64,000 nt of DNA, from the NCBI RefSeq assembly GCF_013179735.1, contig NZ_JABMEG010000001.1, forward strand, positions 1,054,001 to 1,118,000, in the 5' to 3' direction. This document shows, in pieces, positions 26,806 to 34,286 of the stretch. This stretch comes from Permianibacter fluminis (lineage in GTDB: Bacteria; Pseudomonadota; Gammaproteobacteria; Enterobacterales; Permianibacteraceae). The notes beneath the pieces were generated by a model. It made no database searches and was not told the DNA's origin. It saw only the letters and a list, made by a program, of their open reading frames with translations. The first letter of the stretch is position 1. Every line of letters begins with the position of its first letter. The position numbers were made by a program, and so were the translations under genes.

Positions 26806-27205
26806 GGCGGTCTCCATGCGACAGACGTCGCAGCCGACGCCCGCCCATTGCCGCAGCGTCATTGCTGCGGGTGGCGCCTCGCGCCGGGTCAGGAAAACGC
26901 CCGGACAATCGAGCGCATTTGGATGGCCAAAGTACGGACTGGCAGGAAGCGCGGGAAATGGCGGCCGGCATGGTTGCCATAACAGACCGGCATATGGCCG
27001 ACGCCGGAAGGGCTTGCGCTCCGGCTTTCGATGCGGGCATATTCGGCTTGCTGCGTTGCAACAATGTGAGCCAGCAGGTCAGACCGGAAATAATGAATTT
27101 GCCAGTTGACGAATCGTTATAAGCCGGTATAGTCAGCCGTGTAGCCATCCAAATGGCTATGGCCCGAAAGCTATCCGAAATAGCTATACAACCAGGAGTA
27201 ATCCA
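26806..27205. other. Intergenic region between cysG and the cysB-type gene
   Basis: About 400 bp between the divergent genes. The right part holds a sigma70-like promoter (27106-27133), two small inverted repeats and the start of a short leader ORF. In the left part (26822-27100) I see no gene with a ribosome binding site. Confidence 0.6.
27106..27133 (+). promoter_or_regulatory. Sigma70-like promoter for the cysB-type gene and its leader
   Basis: TTGACG (27106-27111) and TATAGT (27128-27133) are separated by 16 bp. Downstream lie inverted repeats TAGCCAT/ATGGCTA (about 27140-27158) and GCTAT/ATAGC (about 27169-27186), possible operator or leader-RNA hairpins. Confidence 0.68.
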
Positions 27206-27319
27206 ATGAAAACCGTAAAACTTACCTGTGCCGGTAACCCAGTAGCCAAACGATTTTATGCCGAGATGAACCTTGTGGACCGCCGCCAGCAACGATCGCA
27301 ACGGAGAGAGTTGTCATGA
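27206..27319 (+). CDS. Small leader ORF overlapping the cysB-type start
   Basis: 37 residues (MKTVKLTCAGNPVAKRF, then a basic tail). AGGAG lies 8 nt upstream, and the stop TGA overlaps the next gene's ATG (ATGA), the usual sign of translational coupling. The sequence has one Cys and no run of regulatory codons. I do not recognise it. It may be a genuine microprotein or a ribosome-loading leader for the regulator gene. Confidence 0.55.
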   Translation: MKTVKLTCAGNPVAKRFYAEMNLVDRRQQRSQRRELS

Positions 27320-28314
27320 CCCTGCAACAGCTACGCTACCTTATCGCCATTGCCGATTCAGGCCTGAACATCACACTCGCCGCCGAGCGCGTGTACGCCA
27401 CCCAGCCGGGCATCAGCAAGCAGCTGAAACAACTCGAAGACGAGCTCGGACTGCGGATTTTCACCCGCAAGGGCAAAAGCCTCGACAGCATCACGCCGGC
27501 CGGTCAAACCATCATTGAACGGGCCCGCGTCATCCTGCGCGAAGCCGCCAACATCAAATCGCTGGCCGCCGATTCGCGTGCCGACGCCAAAGGCGCCATT
27601 ACCATTGCCACCACCCACACCCAGGCCCGCTTCGTGCTGCCCGAAGCGCTTGCCCGTTTCCGCCAGCGCTATCCGGATGTGTCGCTGCATATCGCCCAAG
27701 AGAGCGATGCCGACATCGTTGCCAAGGTGAAAAGCGGTGCCGTGGAATTCGGATTCAACTCCAGCACCGGTGCCGCCTCGGAAGGGCTCATCAGTTTGCC
27801 GGCGTATCGCTGGCAGCGCGTGGTGCTGGTACCCAAAGATCACCCGTTGACCCAGCTCAAGCGACCGCTGCAACTGGCCGATCTCGCCAAGTACCCGCTG
27901 GTCAGCTACGACTCGTCGGTCAATGCCGACAGCTCGCTGACCCAGGCGTTTCGCGAGCAGGGGCTGGCGCCGAAATACGCCATCACCGCGCGCGATGCCG
28001 ATGTGATCAAAACCTATGTGCGTGCTGGCATGGGTGTCGGCATCCTGGCCGAAATGGCGGTCAGCCGTGACGATCTGAACGAGCTGGTCGCGTTGCCGGC
28101 GCCGAGCGCCATTCCGTCCTGCCTGACCTGGGTGCTGCTGCGCCACAACACGCTGCTGCGCCGCTACGGTCGCCAGCTGCTGGAGTGGCTAACCCCGCAT
28201 ATCGGTCAGGCCGAACTGGAAGCGATCATCGCCGGGCAGAGCAGCGTGTATCCGCTGATCGACCGGACGCCGCGCTGGTCGCAAGGCAGCATCGACATCA
28301 TCAAGGCGGCTTGA
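27316..28314 (+). CDS. cysB: LysR-type regulator, CysB/Cbl family
   Basis: 332 residues with GGAGAG upstream. The N-terminal winged HTH reads MTLQQLRYLIAIADSGLNITLAAERVYATQPGISKQ, segment by segment the CysB/Cbl pattern. The effector domain includes GAITIATTHTQARFVLP and AGMGVGILAEMA. CysB activates sulfate assimilation genes in response to N-acetylserine; the divergent cysG supports a sulfur role. The symbol is by family resemblance; Cbl is the alternative. Translation may be coupled to the leader ORF. Confidence 0.88.
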   Translation: MTLQQLRYLIAIADSGLNITLAAERVYATQPGISKQLKQLEDELGLRIFTRKGKSLDSITPAGQTIIERARVILREAANIKSLAADSRADAKGAITIATTHTQARFVLPEALARFRQRYPDVSLHIAQESDADIVAKVKSGAVEFGFNSSTGAASEGLISLPAYRWQRVVLVPKDHPLTQLKRPLQLADLAKYPLVSYDSSVNADSSLTQAFREQGLAPKYAITARDADVIKTYVRAGMGVGILAEMAVSRDDLNELVALPAPSAIPSCLTWVLLRHNTLLRRYGRQLLEWLTPHIGQAELEAIIAGQSSVYPLIDRTPRWSQGSIDIIKAA

Positions 28315-28340
28315 GTCGTCGTTTGATGCCGTAACCGGTC

Positions 28341-28374
28341 AACAAACCCCGCTTCGGCGGGGTTTGTTTTTTTG
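28341..28374 (+). terminator. Rho-independent terminator of the cysB-type gene
   Basis: AACAAACCCCGC, a TTCG tetraloop, GCGGGGTTTGTT, then a run of T, beginning 27 nt after the stop. Confidence 0.95.
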
Positions 28375-28444
28375 CGTCGCATGCAACCGCTGACAAGCGT
28401 CGGCCGGCAATCTGCGTATCAACAACAGCGGGCCGCTCGACAAA

Positions 28445-28530
28445 AGCTCCCCGAAGAAAAGCTTCTTGAAGAACAGCTCCCGGAGAAAAAGCCTCCGAAA
28501 ACAGCCTCTGAAAAAAGCCCCGCGACAAAA
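28445..28530 (+). repeat. Imperfect purine-rich tandem repeats
   Basis: Units starting AGCTCCC/AGCCTCC followed by GAA-rich tracts begin at 28445, 28460, 28475, 28490, 28503 and 28516, so the period is 15 nt and then 13 nt. In one frame this reads KLPEE KLLEE QLPEK, but the ORF (28381-28548) has no ribosome binding site. It lies between the cysB-type terminator and the DUF2238 gene. Confidence 0.55.
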
Positions 28531-28607
28531 AGAACGCTTGCCAAATAGCTGCCGGACAAATCGCCCGCTTTGTTACACTCGGGGCAAATCGCTGCGAGCT
28601 ACTCTCA

Positions 28608-29309
28608 ATGCCCACCACCGCGCCGCTGACCACTCCGAACCTTACGCTACGGTTTGCGCTGGGCTGGCTGGCGGTGTTCACGCTGGTGCTGATCTGGTCT
28701 GCGATCGCGCCATTTGATCGGCTGACCTGGTGGCTGGAAGTGACGCCGGCACTGGTCGCGCTTGTGCTGCTGACAGGGACCCGGCGCCGCTTTCCGCTGA
28801 CCACTTTGCTCTACGTGCTGATTCTGCTGCACAGCCTGATCCTGATGGTCGGCGGTCATTACACCTATGCCCGGGTGCCAGCGTTCGACTGGCTGAAAGA
28901 TGCGTTGGACTTAAGTCGCAATCACTATGATCGGGTCGGTCATCTGGCTCAGGGTTTCATTCCAGCCATGGTGGCGCGGGAATTACTGCTGCGACTGACG
29001 CCGCTCAAGCGCGGTGGCTGGCTGTTTTTTCTGGTCTGCTGCGTGTGTCTGGCCATCAGCTCGGTCTATGAGTTGATCGAGTGGGGCGCTGCCGTTGCAC
29101 TCGGTGGCAACGCCGAAGAATTTCTGGCACTGCAAGGCGATGTCTGGGATACCCAGAAAGACATGGCGCTGGCGGGCGTCGGTGCCATCCTCGCGCAACT
29201 GACGTTGGCTCGTTATCACGATCGACAATTGCAGAGCCTGCTGCCGAATGCCGAGCCATCGCGGCGCGATCCGGCGGACAAACCGGCTGCGGGAGCGCGC
29301 GCAACATGA
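28608..29309 (+). CDS. DUF2238 (YjdF-like) integral membrane protein
   Basis: 233 residues with several transmembrane helices. It has the YjdF/DUF2238 hallmarks GGHYTYARVPAFDWL, HYDRVGHLAQGFIPAMVARE, SSVYELIEWGAA and QGDVWDTQKDM. The function is unknown. Its last codons overlap the next gene's ATG (ATGA), so the two are translationally coupled. Upstream of the borosin-like genes on the same strand. Confidence 0.88.
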   Translation: MPTTAPLTTPNLTLRFALGWLAVFTLVLIWSAIAPFDRLTWWLEVTPALVALVLLTGTRRRFPLTTLLYVLILLHSLILMVGGHYTYARVPAFDWLKDALDLSRNHYDRVGHLAQGFIPAMVARELLLRLTPLKRGGWLFFLVCCVCLAISSVYELIEWGAAVALGGNAEEFLALQGDVWDTQKDMALAGVGAILAQLTLARYHDRQLQSLLPNAEPSRRDPADKPAAGARAT

Positions 29310-30013
29310 CGGCACGGCTGCCACCGTGGGTGGAAACGGGCGGCGTCGCGCTGGCGTTCATTGCCGGCTCGGTCAACGCGGTTGGCTTTCTCGGCTTCAA
29401 GCATCAGGCGGTGTCGCATCTGACCGGCACCTCGACCATCCTCGGCACCACGCTGGCACAGGCTGATTTCGCCACCAGCTGGCATTTGTTGCTGATCCTG
29501 CTGTTTTTCGTTCTGGGTGCGGTCACCAGCGGTCTCATCATTCGCGATGCTCATCTGCGGCTCGGCCGCCGCTATGGCGTGGCGCTGCTATTGGAATCAC
29601 TGTTGTTATTGCTGGCGATGGTTTTGCTCAATTCCGGTTCAGATGCCGGCCACTATCTCGCGTCCGCTGCCTGCGGTTTGCAAAATGCCATGGCCAGTAC
29701 TTACAGCGGCGCGGTGATTCGCACCACCCATGTCTCCGGCATGTTCACCGATCTCGGGATTTATCTGGGTCAGGCGCTGCGCGGTTTGCCGGTCGATAGC
29801 CGCCGGGTGAAGCTGTATCTGTTTCTGCTCAGTGGCTTCATTGTCGGTGGCACTGTTGGTGCAGCAGCGTATCTGCGCTGGGGTTACAGCGCGCTGGCAG
29901 CGCCAGCGGCCATGGCGGCGTTTTTGTCACTGTGCTACTGGATTTATCGGCACCGGCAGAGCCGGCAAACCGGCCCCGTGATTGGCCACGGACAACAGGA
30001 CGACCGTCGATAA
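29306..30013 (+). CDS. DUF1275 (YoaK) membrane protein
   Basis: 235 residues, with about six transmembrane helices. Family motifs are FIAGSVNAVGFLGF, SHLTGTSTILG, and the central LQNAMASTYSGAVIRTTHVSGMFTDLGI. The role of the family is unknown. It overlaps the DUF2238 gene by 4 nt and ends 119 bp before the methyltransferase gene. A 12-bp direct repeat begins at its stop codon. Confidence 0.9.
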   Translation: MTARLPPWVETGGVALAFIAGSVNAVGFLGFKHQAVSHLTGTSTILGTTLAQADFATSWHLLLILLFFVLGAVTSGLIIRDAHLRLGRRYGVALLLESLLLLLAMVLLNSGSDAGHYLASAACGLQNAMASTYSGAVIRTTHVSGMFTDLGIYLGQALRGLPVDSRRVKLYLFLLSGFIVGGTVGAAAYLRWGYSALAAPAAMAAFLSLCYWIYRHRQSRQTGPVIGHGQQDDRR

Positions 30014-30033
30014 ACGAACCCCGATAAACGAAC
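30008..30033 (+). repeat. 12-bp direct repeat ahead of the methyltransferase gene
   Basis: CGATAAACGAAC occurs at 30008-30019 and again at 30022-30033, so the repeat spacing is 14 bp. It lies about 100 bp upstream of the methyltransferase start and overlaps the DUF1275 stop codon. It could be a regulator site. Confidence 0.5.
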
Positions 30034-30132
30034 ATAGAAATGATCCGTCGCCAAACCGGTCGACCATTCAAACCCTTGGCGCAAAAAAAATCCCTCGATG
30101 ACAACAGAAAACCACAGGAGCGGTGACTGCAC

Positions 30133-30939
30133 ATGACGGCAAAAAAAGGCGAACTGGTAGTAGTCGGCACCGGCATCAGTTTTGGTCACTTGACCATGGA
30201 AGCAAAAGCGCAAATTGAACGCGCCGACATCGTGCTTGCGGCAATTCCGAATGGCGTGATGGCGGATTATCTGTTGCAGCTCAATCCGCAGACCGAAAGC
30301 CTGATGTCGCTGTATGGCGACGGCCGCACCCGACCGCAAACCTACGAAGCGATGACGCAGCGCATCATCGATGAAGTACAGGCCGGGAAGTATGTCTGCA
30401 CGGTGTTCTACGGTCATCCCGGCGTCTTTGTCACGCCCACTCATGAAGCCATCCGGCGCTTGCGGGCGCTGGGCTACCGGGCCCGGATGTTGCCCGGTAT
30501 CTCGGCCGAAGATTGCCTGTTTGCCGACCTGGGCATCGATCCGTCCGACAACGGTTGCGTGTCGTACGAAGCGACCGCCTTCCTGTTCTCGCGTCGGCCG
30601 ATCGATCCCACCGTTACCATGTTGCTGTGGCAAATTGGCATCGTCGGTGAATGCACCTTGACCGAATACGCACCGGGCCCGAATGCCATGCGGGTCATCC
30701 AGAACATGCTGCTCACGCAATTTCCGCCAGACCACCGCCTGTGTATTTACGAAGCGGCCTCCATTCCGGGCCTTCCGACCCGCATCGACTGGTTTCCGCT
30801 GGCCGATTTGCTCTCGATTGCGACCAAACCGTATAGTACCTTGCTGATTCCAGCCCTGTGCTTGCCCGAGTTTGCCAGCGAGCGCCTGGCTGAGCTGGGT
30901 TTGAGCGAACAGGATCTGGCCGCCTTTTCGCCGGCTTGA
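30133..30939 (+). CDS. Split-borosin-type peptide alpha-N-methyltransferase (tetrapyrrole-methylase fold)
   Basis: 268 residues with AGGAG 12 nt upstream. It has a tetrapyrrole-methylase fold but resembles the borosin methyltransferases (OphMA, SonM) rather than corrin or siroheme enzymes. SAM-site motif VVVGTGIS, YGHPGVF, and the extended LPGISAEDCLFADLGID with SYEATAFLF. Residues matching the catalytic set of the family are seen: Tyr61, Arg67 and Tyr71 in LYGDGRTRPQTYEAM, and Tyr93 before GHPG. In split borosins this enzyme N-methylates backbone amides of a separate precursor. A matching precursor-like gene follows at 30992. General annotation would call it a SAM-dependent methyltransferase. 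Confidence 0.85.
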   Translation: MTAKKGELVVVGTGISFGHLTMEAKAQIERADIVLAAIPNGVMADYLLQLNPQTESLMSLYGDGRTRPQTYEAMTQRIIDEVQAGKYVCTVFYGHPGVFVTPTHEAIRRLRALGYRARMLPGISAEDCLFADLGIDPSDNGCVSYEATAFLFSRRPIDPTVTMLLWQIGIVGECTLTEYAPGPNAMRVIQNMLLTQFPPDHRLCIYEAASIPGLPTRIDWFPLADLLSIATKPYSTLLIPALCLPEFASERLAELGLSEQDLAAFSPA

Positions 30940-30953
30940 AAAGCCGGCGAAAA
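30925..30953. other. Strong hairpin spanning the methyltransferase stop
   Basis: TTTTCGCCGGCTT (30925-30937) and AAGCCGGCGAAAA (30941-30953) form a 13-bp perfect stem with a GAA loop. There is no T-tract after it. It lies in the 52-bp gap before the precursor and may stabilise or process the transcript. Confidence 0.65.
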
Positions 30954-30991
30954 TCCGTTCGGGATTCACCACCACAACAGGGAGCACCGCA

Positions 30992-31279
30992 ATGGCTAGT
31001 CAACTCGCACAATTTTTTCAGCAACTGGCAATCAATCCGGAGTATCAGCGGCGCTATGAAGCCGGCACTGACAGCCGCCAGCAACTGCTGCAGGAAATCG
31101 GCCTGAATGCTGATGAATGTGCGCTGATAGCGGCGCAAGATCCGCATCACTTGCATCAGCACATGATGAAAGAACTCGGCATGACCTATATGCAGTGGAA
31201 TAACAATGCCAATAACAACACCAACAACAACATTGGCAAATTCAAACGCGCGGACGCCGCGACCCGCAGCACGCACTGA
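30992..31279 (+). CDS. Candidate split-borosin precursor peptide with Asn-rich core
   Basis: 95 residues with GGGAG 8 nt before the ATG. Residues 1-62 form a helical leader (LAQFFQQLAINPEYQRRYE, LLQEIGLNADECALIA) like the borosin-binding domain of SonA and related LigA/Nif11-type leaders. The tail reads MTYMQW, then an Asn cluster at 70-80 (NNNANNNTNNN), then IGKFKRADAATRSTH. It follows the methyltransferase gene by 52 bp. By analogy, the tail would be the methylated core. The Asn-rich content is unlike known borosin cores, so modification of it is inference. Alternatively it is an accessory protein that only resembles a precursor. Confidence 0.75.
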   Translation: MASQLAQFFQQLAINPEYQRRYEAGTDSRQQLLQEIGLNADECALIAAQDPHHLHQHMMKELGMTYMQWNNNANNNTNNNIGKFKRADAATRSTH

Positions 31280-31289
31280 TGATGTGGTA

Positions 31290-33323
31290 ATGCGCCTTGG
31301 TCAGCTGCTGCGCTGGGTCATCCTGGCGCTGCTGCTGCAATTGTCGGTCAGTGCCCAGGCGGCACTGACCGAGCAATCGGCCAACGAGCTGTACCAACGC
31401 TGGCAGCAACTGCCTGCCGCAGAGCAGTTACCGGCTGCAGTGGATCTGGTGGGCTACTACAGCCGCCAGGACACCGCTCGTGCCATCGCACTGGCCGATC
31501 TGGCCTTGCAACGGTTTTCCGAACAGACCGATCCGGTCGCCATCGCCATGCTGCGCAATGATCGCGCTTATGCCCAGTATTTTGCCGGCAACTCCGCTGC
31601 CGCGCTCACCGAGGTGATCAACAACGAGCGGTTCGCTGAACAGCGAGGGTTCACTGCCATTGCGGCGCGTGCCGCCATGATCCAGGGCTACATCTATCGT
31701 GATGCCGGGTTATCGGAGCAGGCGCTGGTGGCGCAGCAGCGGGCGCTGCAGGCATACGAAAAGACGGACGATGTAGAACGGCGCGGCGGCACTTTGAAGG
31801 CTATCGCAGTTCTGCTGATTGATCTGCGCCAGTTTGCGCCAGCGGAAAGTTACATCGGCCTGATCAACAAACTGCTGCAGGAACACCCCGAGCTACCCTA
31901 TTTGCAAATGTCGGTACCCGAGCTGCGCGGCTTGACTGAAAGCGTCCAGGGACGCCACGAGCAAGCCCTGCAGGCCTACCAGTCGGCGCTGGCGCTGGCT
32001 AGCGCCAATGGCGACAAGCTGGCAACGCACATCTATCACGCCGCCGTTGGCCACGAGCTGTTGCAACTCAACCGCCCGACCGAAGCGCTGCAGCACGCCG
32101 AGCGCGGTCTGGCGCTGATGATGGCAACCGGCAACAACGCCCGCGACGTCAACTTGCTGCGCATCAAGGCCAACGCCATGGTGCAGCTGAAGCGCTATAA
32201 CGAAGCGCGCAGCCTGTTGCAGGAGCTGCGCGACAAAGCCAGCCAGCGTAATGATCAAGCCAATCTGGTCATCATCCTCGATGATCTCTATGCCCTGGAA
32301 AAGCAGCAGGGCCAATTGTCCCAGGCGCTGGTATATCTGGAACAGGCGGGTGATCTCCGGCAAACCCTGATTGATGAGCGCAGCACCCAGCGTGCAGCGC
32401 TGCTGGATGCTGCATTCAACAGCGAACGCAAAAGCCGGCAGATTGAATTACTCAGCGCCGAGAACCGGGTGCAGCAGCTGGAACTGCAGCAACAGCGTCA
32501 GGGATTCATGTTGGTGGTCATTGTCAGCATTTTGTTGCTGTCGCTGGCGACGTTCTACTACCTTCGCCGGCAGCACAAACTGGAACTGCGCCGTGAGCAG
32601 AGCCATATCGTGCATTTGCGCGAGCTGGATGCCGTCAAGGACCGGGTACTGGCCAATACCTCGCATGAACTGCGCACGCCGCTGAACGGAATTGTTGGCT
32701 TGTCAGAATTGCTGTTGGCCGAGCCGCTGGAGCCGCATGCCCGCGAATACGCGGCGATGATTTCCGACAGTGGCCGGCGCCTGACCGAGGTCGTCGATGA
32801 ACTGCTGGAGTCGGCCCATTTGCGCAGTGGCAACGCCATGTTCGATTGCCAGTCGGTCGATATTCGCGAGCCGCTGAACAAGGCGCTGTTGATCTGCCTG
32901 CCGCAGATCCAGAAAAAATCCCTGCTGCTGCGCAATCATGTCACCGGTGAATTGCCGCGGGTCTGGGTCGATCCGGCCCGTATCCAGCAGGTGTTCATCA
33001 ATCTGCTGAACAATGCCTGCAAATTCACCGATCACGGCGCCATCGATATCCACGCTGAATGCTTGCCCGATGCGGTCCGGGTCAGCATCAAGGACACCGG
33101 TGTCGGCGTGCCAAAAGAATTTCACGAGCGCATTTTTGAATCGTTTGTCCAGGTCGATGGTTCGATGTCTCGCAAATACGGTGGCACCGGTTTGGGTCTG
33201 ACCATCTGCAAGCAGTTGATCGAACACCAGGGCGGCCAAATTGGCCTGATCTCGACGCCCGGACAGGGCAGTACGTTCTGGTTCAGTTTGCCGTTGGCGC
33301 CGCGCAACGGCGCAGTATCCTGA
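31290..33323 (+). CDS. TPR-containing sensor histidine kinase
   Basis: 677 residues starting at MRLGQLLRWVILALL, with a signal peptide ending near AQAAL. A long periplasmic TPR-like array (about 25-380) is followed by a coiled coil, one transmembrane helix (VVIVSILLLSLATFYYL), HisKA with NTSHELRTPLNG (His459), and HATPase with NNACKF and GTGLGLTICKQL. Unlike the kinase at 12584 it has no receiver domain, so its partner must be encoded elsewhere. It begins 10 nt after the precursor stop and may be cotranscribed, although its ribosome binding site is weak. Whether it senses the peptide is unknown. Confidence 0.9.
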   Translation: MRLGQLLRWVILALLLQLSVSAQAALTEQSANELYQRWQQLPAAEQLPAAVDLVGYYSRQDTARAIALADLALQRFSEQTDPVAIAMLRNDRAYAQYFAGNSAAALTEVINNERFAEQRGFTAIAARAAMIQGYIYRDAGLSEQALVAQQRALQAYEKTDDVERRGGTLKAIAVLLIDLRQFAPAESYIGLINKLLQEHPELPYLQMSVPELRGLTESVQGRHEQALQAYQSALALASANGDKLATHIYHAAVGHELLQLNRPTEALQHAERGLALMMATGNNARDVNLLRIKANAMVQLKRYNEARSLLQELRDKASQRNDQANLVIILDDLYALEKQQGQLSQALVYLEQAGDLRQTLIDERSTQRAALLDAAFNSERKSRQIELLSAENRVQQLELQQQRQGFMLVVIVSILLLSLATFYYLRRQHKLELRREQSHIVHLRELDAVKDRVLANTSHELRTPLNGIVGLSELLLAEPLEPHAREYAAMISDSGRRLTEVVDELLESAHLRSGNAMFDCQSVDIREPLNKALLICLPQIQKKSLLLRNHVTGELPRVWVDPARIQQVFINLLNNACKFTDHGAIDIHAECLPDAVRVSIKDTGVGVPKEFHERIFESFVQVDGSMSRKYGGTGLGLTICKQLIEHQGGQIGLISTPGQGSTFWFSLPLAPRNGAVS

Positions 33324-33428
33324 ATCTGACTCAGCCGCTGCAGCACAAGCATTGTTTGCGCTTGCATCGCTGCGCCGAATGCCGCAAGGTAACAGACTTT
33401 CCATACTGGTCTTACCAACGGAGCTGCC

Positions 33429-34286
33429 ATGACCCACGTGGTTGCCATCACCGGTGCCGGGAGCGGCCTCGGTCGCGCGCTGGCGCTGCGCTATGCGGCG
33501 CGTGGTAGCGCGGTCGCGATCGCCGGTCGCAATATCGACAAATTGCTGGAAACGCGCGCGCAACTGGAAGCAATGAAGGCGACCGTGTTCAGCTGGCGCT
33601 GTGATGTCACCGACGAAGACAGTGTGCGCAGCTTTGTCGACGCGACGGTGCATCAATTGGGTCGCATCGATGTCTTCGTCAATAACGCCGGCTATGCCCA
33701 CGCCGGTCATATTGTTGATACGCCGGTTGCCGATTGGCAGGCGCTGTTTGATACCAACCTGTTCGGTGTGGTGCGCGCCTGCCGCGCCGTGATTCCGCAG
33801 ATGCGGCAACAGCGCGCCGGTCATCTGGTCAATATCGCCTCGTTTGCCGGCATTGCCAATGCGCCAACCATGGCGGCTTACAACGCCAGCAAGGCAGCGC
33901 TGATTTCCTTGTCGGAAACGCTGCGGATGGAACTGCATGACGACGGCATCGGGGTGACGGTTGCCTGCCCGTCATTTTTCGATACCGATTTGCATCTGAG
34001 CCTGCAGACTCCGAATCCGGAAATGCGCGGCGTGGTCGAGCGGCTGATCAAGCGCTCCGGCTTTACCGCCGAACAAATCGCCGATGACATTCTTCGCGCG
34101 GTCGACAAAAAGAAATTTCTTGTGCTCAGCCAGCCGCAAAGCAAACGGCTGTATTGGCTCAAACGCTTGTCGACCGGTTTGTATGTGCGCGCCATGCTGA
34201 ATTACATCCGTCAGCGTAACGCCAAAGCGGCCGCTTATCAGCAGCAGAAAAATCAGGCTGCCACCACTTTGGGAAAATCGTCATGA
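33429..34286 (+). CDS. Short-chain dehydrogenase/reductase
   Basis: 285 residues with GGAG upstream. Classical SDR: cofactor motif TGAGSGLG, NNAG, and catalytic Ser (NIASFAG), Tyr and Lys (AAYNASKAA). The extended C-terminus carries several basic residues. Probably an NADP-dependent oxidoreductase of lipid-like or hydrophobic substrates, but the substrate is not readable from sequence. It overlaps the next gene by 4 nt, so the two products likely act in one pathway. Confidence 0.9.
   Translation: MTHVVAITGAGSGLGRALALRYAARGSAVAIAGRNIDKLLETRAQLEAMKATVFSWRCDVTDEDSVRSFVDATVHQLGRIDVFVNNAGYAHAGHIVDTPVADWQALFDTNLFGVVRACRAVIPQMRQQRAGHLVNIASFAGIANAPTMAAYNASKAALISLSETLRMELHDDGIGVTVACPSFFDTDLHLSLQTPNPEMRGVVERLIKRSGFTAEQIADDILRAVDKKKFLVLSQPQSKRLYWLKRLSTGLYVRAMLNYIRQRNAKAAAYQQQKNQAATTLGKSS

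Noticed and set aside
28381-28548. 55-codon ORF with KLPEE-like repeats
   Set aside because: It starts directly after the cysB-type terminator's T-tract with no ribosome binding site, and the repeat period changes from 15 to 13 nt. More likely a non-coding repeat.
30133-30939. Tetrapyrrole (corrin/siroheme) methylase identity for the methyltransferase
   Set aside because: The fold is shared, but no cobalamin or siroheme genes are adjacent, and the active-site Tyr/Arg set and neighbouring precursor-like gene fit a borosin enzyme better. A true siroheme enzyme is already present at 25360.
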